DNA from: JBCDLI01 sp038745535
GTDB lineage: Bacteria > Pseudomonadota > Alphaproteobacteria > Rhizobiales > Rhizobiaceae
Length of the DNA: 53,429 nucleotides
Assembly: GCA_038745535.1 (NCBI GenBank)
Contig: JBCDLI010000012.1
Location: 1-53,429, forward strand
Reading direction: 5' to 3'
The position numbers and the translations under genes are program-made. The notes under the pieces were generated by a model. It was given only the letters and a program-made list of their open reading frames with translations. It did no database searches and had not been told where the DNA came from. Every line of letters begins with the position of its first letter. The first letter of the stretch is position 1. This document shows, one piece after another, positions 22,486 through 29,428 of this stretch.

Positions 22486-22537
22486 AGGTTCGAAATATGG
22501 TGTGTGGCCGTCAAATCCATAGGACATGCCGCCGCTG

Positions 22538-23026
22538 TTAGCGCTTGCGACATTGCTCGATGGCCGCACCCAGTCTCGCGAGGGTTTCGCGAAGTTCAGG
22601 GTCTCGAATGTCAGACACTTGGTCAGTGACCCGAGCGCTTGGCCGCGGGGAAGTTCGTTGCTTCGCAATGGGTATTTGTTTGTTTTTAGCAGGTCCACGT
22701 TGTTCAATAGCTATGCGAGAAATCGCTGCGTAACCGAAGTAGGCGTTGACGCGGGCAATAATTTCACCCGTTGAATGCTGAACTTTGAGCGCCCACACGC
22801 CGGATGCGGAGACGATCAGAGTTGCAGGCTTCTCTGCTGCATCACCAACAGCATGGCTGGCGCGGCGTGCCCATTTCAGCTTTATGGGCGCACAATGGTC
22901 TGCGAGCTCATCGCCCGCAATTGTTCGCCATTGGGAAATCAGGTCTCCGGTCATGCCGGTGCGCGCATGCAGCAGATCATTCATGCCGCGAGAGACCAGA
23001 TTTCCAATTGCCTGTGGCTGTTTCAT
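22538..23026 (-). CDS. DUF721 / DciA-like protein
   Basis: A 162-residue DUF721 protein. The domain is seen in LVSRGMNDLLHARTG, LISQWRTIAGDELADHCAPIKL and VWALKVQHSTGEIIARVNAYFGY, followed by a basic linker and a short helical tail. Family member DciA loads the replicative helicase DnaB in bacteria lacking DnaC/DnaI, so a role in replication initiation is plausible. It is divergent from mutY, as in many Hyphomicrobiales; the two start codons lie 28 bp apart. Confidence 0.88.
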   Translation of the reverse strand: MKQPQAIGNLVSRGMNDLLHARTGMTGDLISQWRTIAGDELADHCAPIKLKWARRASHAVGDAAEKPATLIVSASGVWALKVQHSTGEIIARVNAYFGYAAISRIAIEQRGPAKNKQIPIAKQRTSPRPSARVTDQVSDIRDPELRETLARLGAAIEQCRKR

Positions 23027-23054
23027 TTTAGTGCTTTACACCAACGAAAGGCCA

Positions 23055-24143
23055 ATGTCAGTTCAAGCGATGCTTCAGACTGAGCTATCTACTGATGATC
23101 TGACTACCGTGCTGCTCGATTGGTATGACCGCCACGCGAGAGAGTTGCCGTGGCGTGTTGGACCTCGCGGTGGGTCCCGCGGCCTGCGCCCTGACCCATA
23201 CCGGGTTTGGCTTTCAGAAGTCATGCTGCAACAGACGACCGTGGCAGCTGTCAAAGACTATTTTCTAAAGTTCACGTCGATATGGCCAACCGTCCATGAT
23301 CTCGCAGCGGCCTCGGAAGACGACGTTCTCAAAGCGTGGGCGGGACTTGGGTATTACTCACGTGCCCGAAACCTGAAGAAGTGCGCTGACATGGTCGTGT
23401 CGAAATACGGCGGAGAATTTCCCGTGACGGCGGAGGAGTTGCGGAAGCTACCCGGCATCGGCGATTATACAAGCGCTGCAATTGCTTCAATCGCGTTTGG
23501 CGAACCAGCGCCGGTTGTCGATGGAAATGTGGAGCGTGTGATCACGCGTTTGTTCGCGATTGAAACGCCGCTTCCGGAAGCAAAGAAAGAAATCAAGGCC
23601 AAGGTCGCCGAGTTTGTGCCGACAACACGGCCCGGCGATTTTGCTCAGGCAACGATGGACTTGGGAGCCACGATCTGCACGCCAAAACGGCCCGCATGCA
23701 TGCCCTGCCCCTGCCGCAGTATGTGCAAATCGGTTGCCAACGAGCCGGAGCGGTTTCCGGTCAAGCCACCCAAAAAGACGAAGCCCCTTCGGCGCGGCGC
23801 CGCCTTTGTAGCGATGAGCTCGGACGATCAAATTCTGCTGGAAAAACGTCCGCCTACCGGTCTGCTCGGTGGCATGACGCAAGTCCCAACGACGGGTTGG
23901 AATTCACGCAAGGATGGTGACACGAGTGTCGATGCAGCACCGTTTCCAGCTGACTGGAAATGCGTCGGTGCAATCCGCCATGTATTCACGCATTTTGAAC
24001 TGGAATTGGTTGTCTATCGCGCGGACGTGGGCGACGTCGAACAAAAAGAGGGTTGGTGGGTACCGCTGAATAAAGCCAGAGGTGAAGCTTTGCCGACCGT
24101 GATGAAAAAAGCGGTAGCGGCAGCATTGCCCAACTTATTCTAA
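23055..24143 (+). CDS. mutY: A/G-specific adenine DNA glycosylase
   Basis: A 362-residue base-excision repair enzyme that removes A mispaired with 8-oxoG. The HhH-GPD fold has the catalytic Glu55 (WLSEVMLQQT) and Asp156 (VVDGNVERV), the hairpin LPGIGDYTSAAI, and the 4Fe-4S ligands Cys208, 215, 218 and 224 (spacing 6-2-5). The C-terminal NUDIX-like domain (GGMTQVPTTGW, HVFTHFELELVVY) recognises 8-oxoG. The ATG at 23055 has a GAAAGG ribosome site; earlier in-frame codons overlap the divergent gene. A Gly/Arg-rich insert at residues 36-47 is absent from E. coli MutY. It converges with ccrM, overlapping by 4 nt. Confidence 0.96.
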   Translation: MSVQAMLQTELSTDDLTTVLLDWYDRHARELPWRVGPRGGSRGLRPDPYRVWLSEVMLQQTTVAAVKDYFLKFTSIWPTVHDLAAASEDDVLKAWAGLGYYSRARNLKKCADMVVSKYGGEFPVTAEELRKLPGIGDYTSAAIASIAFGEPAPVVDGNVERVITRLFAIETPLPEAKKEIKAKVAEFVPTTRPGDFAQATMDLGATICTPKRPACMPCPCRSMCKSVANEPERFPVKPPKKTKPLRRGAAFVAMSSDDQILLEKRPPTGLLGGMTQVPTTGWNSRKDGDTSVDAAPFPADWKCVGAIRHVFTHFELELVVYRADVGDVEQKEGWWVPLNKARGEALPTVMKKAVAAALPNLF

Positions 24144-25258
24144 GCGCTGACCGCCATTTTCTTGCGGATCTCGCCTCGCAGTTCATCAATTGGCTTAAGC
24201 TTTCCGGCGTCTTCATAGTGCCAGAAAGTCCAACCGTTACACGCATCTTGGCCTTGAACAATTGCGCCTACTTTGTGGATAGACGCTTGCACCAGATCAC
24301 ATTTTACGGTGCCATCAGCCTGTACAGTCGCGGTCCAGCGCTTCTTCTGGTCTGTCAATTTCGCACCGGCGTTCAACAGCCCTGCATCCACGAGCGTGAC
24401 AAACGCAACGCGCGGTTCGGCACGTTTGCTCTTTACCAACGACAGTGACGCTTTCGCTAGCGGATTTATGTCTGCGATGCGCTGGTTCGCGGCATCGATG
24501 TACTTCTGCTCACGCTCAATGCCGATGAAATTGCGACCCAGCTTCTTAGCGACCGCGCCGGTGGTGCCAGAACCAAAAAACGGATCAAGCACGACATCAC
24601 CGGGTTTGGTCGACGCCATCAGCACACGCGCCAAAAGCGCTTCTGGCTTCTGTGTTGTGTGTACTTTATTGCCCTCGTCATCGCGCAAGCGTTCGCCGCC
24701 GGAACAGATCGGAAAAAGCCAGTCGGACCGCATTTGAAGATCATCATTCGATGATTTGAGGCTTTCGTAGTTGAAGGTGTATTTGCGGGATTTTTCGCAA
24801 CGCGAGGCCCAGATCATGGTTTCATGTGCATTTTGAAAACGACGACCGCGAAAATTCGGCATCGGATTGTTCTTGCGCCAAATTACGTCGTTCAAAATCC
24901 AGAAGCCCAAGTTCTGGAGTTGTGATCCGACACGGAAAATATTGTGATAAGAGCCGATGACCCAGATTGTGCCGTTAGGCTTCAACACCCTTTGCGCGGC
25001 CAACAGCCAAGCACGGGTGAATGCATCATAGGCTTCAAAGCCATCGAACTGGTCCCAATGATCGTCGCACGCATCGACCTTAGATTGGTCTGGACGGTGC
25101 AAGTCTCCGCCAAGCTGTAGGTTGTAGGGCGGATCGGCGAAAATCACGTCGACCGATTTAGCTGGCAATTTTTCCATCGCGGCGACGCAGTCGCCCTTGA
25201 TGATCGAATTGAGAAAAGGAATTTCAGCTTTATATTTCGCCGACGCAACAGACATCAC
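24140..25258 (-). CDS. ccrM: Cell-cycle GANTC adenine methyltransferase
   Basis: A 372-residue class beta N6-adenine methyltransferase. DPPY is at residues 42-45 and the SAM-binding FGSGTTGAVAKKLGRNFIGIE motif (FGSGTTG, then GRNFIGIE) comes later. The C-terminal extension (VGAIVQGQDACNGWTFWHYE) is specific to CcrM and needed for DNA binding. In alphaproteobacteria CcrM methylates GANTC late in replication and ties transcription to the cell cycle. ATG starts at 25258 or 25255 are both possible. No clear CtrA site was seen in the 91-bp gap to the lipoprotein gene. Confidence 0.96.
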   Translation of the reverse strand: MMSVASAKYKAEIPFLNSIIKGDCVAAMEKLPAKSVDVIFADPPYNLQLGGDLHRPDQSKVDACDDHWDQFDGFEAYDAFTRAWLLAAQRVLKPNGTIWVIGSYHNIFRVGSQLQNLGFWILNDVIWRKNNPMPNFRGRRFQNAHETMIWASRCEKSRKYTFNYESLKSSNDDLQMRSDWLFPICSGGERLRDDEGNKVHTTQKPEALLARVLMASTKPGDVVLDPFFGSGTTGAVAKKLGRNFIGIEREQKYIDAANQRIADINPLAKASLSLVKSKRAEPRVAFVTLVDAGLLNAGAKLTDQKKRWTATVQADGTVKCDLVQASIHKVGAIVQGQDACNGWTFWHYEDAGKLKPIDELRGEIRKKMAVSA

Positions 25259-25349
25259 TCACCCGCAACCTATACGCAGAACACGAATTTCTAACGTTAC
25301 CGATCAGGGTGAATTGCTGGTGTAGGAACTTGGTTAACCGGCAGTAAAA

Positions 25350-25925
25350 CTACGGCGTGTCGTAAGGGCCTTCGTCGAAGCCGATATAGATAACCATGTT
25401 TCGGTCTGCTGGTTCGGGCAGCACTATGGAGTCATTGCGGTACAGGAACTGGCTTGCTCCCGCTGTTGGCTCGACGTTCACCGGATACTGGTCCAAATTG
25501 CTGTAGGCCGTCGCGCTGCCTTCGGTAATTGCGACCCGGATAGGCAAATTCACGGTGCCTGCGCTCCCTTGCGGACCCGGCACGACGCGACCAGCGACCG
25601 CAACAGTCATCAATAATTGGCCGTTTCGATAACGGCAGTCACGCGTCTGCTCCTTGATGGATGCCTGATAAACGACTGAATTGGGGTCGGTCTCGTTGTC
25701 GTTGGCATAGGTGCGGTAGGACGCAGTGCCATCACGAAGCACAACAGGCGGACAGTAAGCGCGGAGATCGGCCTCGGTGATGACTTCTTCGGGCGCAACG
25801 GCAAGCGTATCTTCGGTGCTTTGACAAGACGCCAGCGTAACTGCGCATGTGGCCGCTAGGACGGCATTTTTTAAGGATTTTGGACCGTTTATTGAATTTG
25901 CGTTCAATCTCTGACGAAACAGCAT
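25350..25925 (-). CDS. Putative lipoprotein, uncharacterised
   Basis: A 191-residue exported protein beginning MLFRQRLNANS, with a hydrophobic stretch and a lipobox (TLASC) near residue 34, so a lipoprotein is likely. The mature part has VLRDGTASYRTYAND, IKEQTRDCRY, VAVAGRVVPGPQG, and LPIRVAITEG; it resembles a small-beta-sheet family of alphaproteobacterial lipoproteins for which I know no function. The ATG at 25925 overlaps a short upstream frame in TGATG. It is separated from ccrM by 91 bp. Confidence 0.8.
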   Translation of the reverse strand: MLFRQRLNANSINGPKSLKNAVLAATCAVTLASCQSTEDTLAVAPEEVITEADLRAYCPPVVLRDGTASYRTYANDNETDPNSVVYQASIKEQTRDCRYRNGQLLMTVAVAGRVVPGPQGSAGTVNLPIRVAITEGSATAYSNLDQYPVNVEPTAGASQFLYRNDSIVLPEPADRNMVIYIGFDEGPYDTP

Positions 25926-26029
25926 CACTTGATCTCCAGCTTCCACCACTTGCGGCGCCGGAAAACTCTTTCGTCCGGTTTGCGCGCGACTTTGTTTTCG
26001 ATAAAGAACGGCGGAATTTTGTGCAACAT
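25925..26029 (-). CDS. Possible 34-residue basic protein
   Basis: A short frame (MLHKIPPFFIENKVARK, ending FRRRKWWKLEIK) ends in a TGATG overlap with the lipoprotein start, giving it the position of a coupled small gene. The composition is highly basic with an aromatic-rich end. There is no good ribosome site before its ATG and I cannot name a family, so it may be only a leader or a chance frame. Confidence 0.3.
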   Translation of the reverse strand: MLHKIPPFFIENKVARKPDERVFRRRKWWKLEIK

Positions 26030-26085
26030 CTGGCTGGTGCAGCGCACACGCTGTTTTTCAGAGCCAGCTGAGTGAGACCAACGCT

Positions 26086-27480
26086 TTGAAATACGTATCA
26101 ACACGCGGTGACGCCCCGCAACTATCCTTCTGCGATACGGTGCTCGCGGGTTTGGCCAATGACGGTGGCCTCTATCTTCCCGCAGAATACCCACAGTTTT
26201 CGCCCGATCAGATCCGTGCGATGCGGGGGAAGCCTTACGCAGAGATCGCGATTGAAGTGATGTGGCCTTTCACTGGCGGTGAAATTGAGCGCGCTGCATT
26301 TGAGCAAATTGTTCGTGAGGCCTACGCCACGTTTAATCATCGTGCTGTTTGTCCGCTCGTGCAGTTGGATAACAATTTGCACGTGCTTGAACTGTTCCAC
26401 GGCCCAACACTCGCGTTCAAAGATGTCGCAATGCAATTGATCGCGCGGTTGATGGATCACATCCTGTCCGAGCGTGATGAACGGGCAACCATTGTCGGCG
26501 CTACATCAGGGGACACGGGTGGAGCGGCAATCGATGCATTTGCAGGCCGCGACCGGACGGACATGTTCATCCTGTTTCCAAACGGACGCGTGTCGCCCGT
26601 GCAGCAGCGCCAGATGACCACAAGCACGGCGGCAAACGTCCACGCGCTTTCGATCGAAGGAAACTTCGATGATTGCCAAGCGCTTGTAAAAGACATGTTC
26701 AACCATGCCGATTTCCGTCACGAGGTTGGCTTGTCTGGCGTGAACTCGATCAACTGGGCGCGTATCATGGCCCAGATCGTCTATTACTTCTCGTCTGCGG
26801 TGACGCTTGGTGCACCTGAGAGGCCTATTTCCTACAGTGTGCCCACCGGGAACTTCGGCGATATTCTCGCCGGTTATGTCGCAAAACGCATGGGACTGCC
26901 CATCGACAAGCTGGTCATTGCAACCAACGAAAACGACATCCTCAAGCGGACCTTAGAAACCGGTGTCTACGAGACACTTGGCGTGGTGAAGACGACGTCG
27001 CCGTCGATGGATATTCAGGTTTCTTCGAACTTCGAGCGTCTGCTCTTTGAGGTTCATGACCGTGATGCAGCTGCTGTGAAAGGCGCAATGGATAGCCTCA
27101 AGCAAAGCGGGCGGTTTGAGATTTCCGATGCTCCTTTGAGTGCAATCCGCAATGGTTTTGCGGCCGGTCGCGCGAGCAACACCGAGACAGCGCAAGTCAT
27201 CGCGCGCTATCATAATGAAAACGGCTATCTGCTCGATCCGCACACGGCCATAGGCGTGCATGTGGGTGAAGCTCATGGTCACCATTCGGTGCCGATGGTG
27301 GTGCTTGGCACTGCGCATCCGGCCAAGTTTCCGGCTGCAGTGGAAGAGGCTGTTAACATCTCACCACCTCTACCGGAACATCTGACCGACTTGATGGATC
27401 GTGAGGAGCGATTTGTTCCACTGGCATCTGACTTGAAAATAGTGGAAGATCACATTTCGCAAAATCGTAGAGCGGCGTAA
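26086..27480 (+). CDS. thrC: Threonine synthase
   Basis: A 464-residue PLP enzyme converting O-phosphohomoserine to threonine. Features: MKYVSTRGDAPQLSFCDTVL and GLANDGGLYLP at the N-terminus, the PLP lysine Lys112 in GPTLAFKDVAMQ, GATSGDTGGAAI for phosphate binding and VPTGNFGDILAGY. Length fits the class II (proteobacterial) type. The start is TTG at 26086. The M16 peptidase, GNAT and EAL-protein genes follow in the usual Hyphomicrobiales order; thrB lies 9 kb away in a different operon. Confidence 0.97.
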   Translation: MKYVSTRGDAPQLSFCDTVLAGLANDGGLYLPAEYPQFSPDQIRAMRGKPYAEIAIEVMWPFTGGEIERAAFEQIVREAYATFNHRAVCPLVQLDNNLHVLELFHGPTLAFKDVAMQLIARLMDHILSERDERATIVGATSGDTGGAAIDAFAGRDRTDMFILFPNGRVSPVQQRQMTTSTAANVHALSIEGNFDDCQALVKDMFNHADFRHEVGLSGVNSINWARIMAQIVYYFSSAVTLGAPERPISYSVPTGNFGDILAGYVAKRMGLPIDKLVIATNENDILKRTLETGVYETLGVVKTTSPSMDIQVSSNFERLLFEVHDRDAAAVKGAMDSLKQSGRFEISDAPLSAIRNGFAAGRASNTETAQVIARYHNENGYLLDPHTAIGVHVGEAHGHHSVPMVVLGTAHPAKFPAAVEEAVNISPPLPEHLTDLMDREERFVPLASDLKIVEDHISQNRRAA

Positions 27481-27501
27481 TACGCTGTCACAGGAGGAAA
27501 A

Positions 27502-28803
27502 ATGACGGTTGAAACCACCGTTCTTTCGAACGGTATTACCGTCGCGACCCAACACTTTGGTCACGTGGAGAGCGTGGCAACCGGCGTTTGGGTCAAAGCC
27601 GGTACGCGCAATGAGAAAACCGACGAACACGGTCTTGCGCACATGCTGGAACACATGGCCTTTAAAGGAACGAGGACACGTTCAGCACTTGGAATTGCAG
27701 AGGCCATTGAAAACGTGGGTGGCGACATCAACGCGGCGACGAGTGTGGAGACGACATCCTTCTTCGTTCGCGTGTTGAAAGACGATACCGAACTCGCAAT
27801 CGATATCCTCGCCGACATCTTGCAAAACTCAGCCTTCGATCAAGATGAACTTGAACGTGAAAAACACGTAGTGCTGCAGGAATTGGGTGCTGCGAATGAC
27901 ACGCCGGATGACGCGGTGTTTGATCGTTTTACCGAGACCGTTTTTCGTCACCAGGCCGTGGGCCGCGCGATCCTTGGGACGCGGGATACGATCTCAAGCT
28001 TCACGCCCGATATGCTGCGGAATTATATCACACGGGAATACTGCGGTGATCGTATGGTGGTCGCTGCCACAGGCGCAGTAGATCACGATGCGTTCGTGAA
28101 ACTCGTCGAAGCGAAGTTCTCCGGTATCGCGAAAACCTGTAGCGGCGGCAAACCTTCGTCTGCAAATTATGTTGGCGGCGACTATCGCGAAGCACGGGAC
28201 CTGCAAGACGTGCAGTTGCTGTTTGGATTTGAAGGTCGCGCTTATCACGTCCGCGACTACTATTGTAGCCAAGTGCTTGCGATGTTGCTCGGCGGCGGCA
28301 TGTCTTCGCGCCTGTTCCAAGAAGTGCGAGAGAAACGCGGACTTTGCTATTCTATTTATGCATTTCACTGGGGCTTCTCCGACACCGGTGTTTTTGGCCT
28401 GCACGCCGCGACGGAACCAAATGACATTCCCGAACTCGTCTCAACCATTATCGGTGAATTGAAGCGCATTGCAGGTGATGTCCGCGACAGCGAATTGCAG
28501 CGTGCCCGGGCGCAATTTAGGGCGAGCCTGCTCATGTCCGGCGAAAGTGCCGCGAGCCGGGCGGGCCAGATTGCGCGACAGATTTTGCTCTTCGGTCGTC
28601 CGGTGGATCAGTCGGAGCTACTGGCCCGTATAGATGCTATTGACGTGGATCGGGTGCAGGACCTTTCTGGACGCCTTTTCGGGGGATCGAGGCCAACTGT
28701 CTCGGCGATTGGTCCAGTTGAGAACCTTATCGGCATAGATGAGTTTCGGGACGAATTGAGGAGCCCAATGGCGGGCGCGGATAAGCAATTCGCGGTCGCA
28801 TAA
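27502..28803 (+). CDS. M16-family zinc peptidase
   Basis: A 433-residue processing-peptidase-like enzyme of the insulinase family. The inverted zinc motif His-x-x-Glu-His is at residues 47-51 (AHMLEHMAFKG), with the downstream Glu in LEREKHVVLQEL. The C-terminal M16 half is seen in LLGGGMSSRLFQEVREKRGL split as LLGGGMSSRLFQ and VREKRGLCYS. Length and architecture match the two-domain alphaproteobacterial enzyme related to mitochondrial processing peptidase beta. A strong AGGAGG site precedes the ATG. Substrates are unknown. Confidence 0.95.
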   Translation: MTVETTVLSNGITVATQHFGHVESVATGVWVKAGTRNEKTDEHGLAHMLEHMAFKGTRTRSALGIAEAIENVGGDINAATSVETTSFFVRVLKDDTELAIDILADILQNSAFDQDELEREKHVVLQELGAANDTPDDAVFDRFTETVFRHQAVGRAILGTRDTISSFTPDMLRNYITREYCGDRMVVAATGAVDHDAFVKLVEAKFSGIAKTCSGGKPSSANYVGGDYREARDLQDVQLLFGFEGRAYHVRDYYCSQVLAMLLGGGMSSRLFQEVREKRGLCYSIYAFHWGFSDTGVFGLHAATEPNDIPELVSTIIGELKRIAGDVRDSELQRARAQFRASLLMSGESAASRAGQIARQILLFGRPVDQSELLARIDAIDVDRVQDLSGRLFGGSRPTVSAIGPVENLIGIDEFRDELRSPMAGADKQFAVA

Positions 28804-28836
28804 CCGCAGTTGTTGGGAGTTGAATGGTCGGGAACG

Positions 28837-29421
28837 ATGTTCGCGATAGGGTTTTTGGAAAATGTGCGTGGAACCCATGTGCTCGAAGGCGAGCGCATCT
28901 TTTTGCGCCATCCTCAATTCTCCGATCACGAAGCGTGGAGCCAACTGCGGCGGGAAAGTCGCGAGTTTTTGCAGCCGTGGGAGCCAACTTGGCATCGTAA
29001 CGATCTAGGCCGGTATGCCTTTCGAGAGCGGATCAAAAGCAATCAGCGCGATATCAAGCAAGGCCGGTCTCTGCCCTACCTGATCTTCAGTCAGGACCAG
29101 GAGCAGCTGCTTGGCGGCATTACACTTGGCCACATTCGACGCGGAGTCTCACAAAGCGCCCAAATCGGATATTGGCTAGGGGAGGGTCACGTGCGGCGCG
29201 GATATATGCGCGAGGCGTTGGGTCTGTTGGCAAACCACGCGTTCACGCGCTGCGGGTTGCACCGACTGGAAGCGGCTTGTATTCCTGAAAACGTACGATC
29301 TTCGCGGTTACTTCAGGCCTGTGATTTCCATCAAGAAGGCACGCTGAGGTCATACTTAAAAATTAACGGCGTTTGGCGCGACCACATCTTGTATGCGCGC
29401 ATAAACCAGAACGTGATCTAA
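28837..29421 (+). CDS. GNAT acetyltransferase (RimJ-like)
   Basis: A 194-residue N-acetyltransferase of the RimJ/RimL group. After a preamble, LEGERIFLRHPQFSDHEAW opens the fold; acetyl-CoA contacts are in IGYWLGEGHVRRGYMREAL, and the closing strand in NVRSSRLLQACDFHQEG matches ribosomal-protein N-acetyltransferases. The ATG at 28837 has a GGGA site; a TTG at 28810 is an alternative. It lies 33 bp after the M16 gene and 7 bp before the EAL-protein gene, so the three are probably one operon with thrC. Confidence 0.9.
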   Translation: MFAIGFLENVRGTHVLEGERIFLRHPQFSDHEAWSQLRRESREFLQPWEPTWHRNDLGRYAFRERIKSNQRDIKQGRSLPYLIFSQDQEQLLGGITLGHIRRGVSQSAQIGYWLGEGHVRRGYMREALGLLANHAFTRCGLHRLEAACIPENVRSSRLLQACDFHQEGTLRSYLKINGVWRDHILYARINQNVI

Positions 29422-29428
29422 AACGCGC

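Noticed and set aside
24140..25349. CtrA or GANTC control of ccrM
   Set aside because: Only a lone TTAACC half-site lies in the gap; no TTAA-N7-TTAA pair or GANTC was found there.
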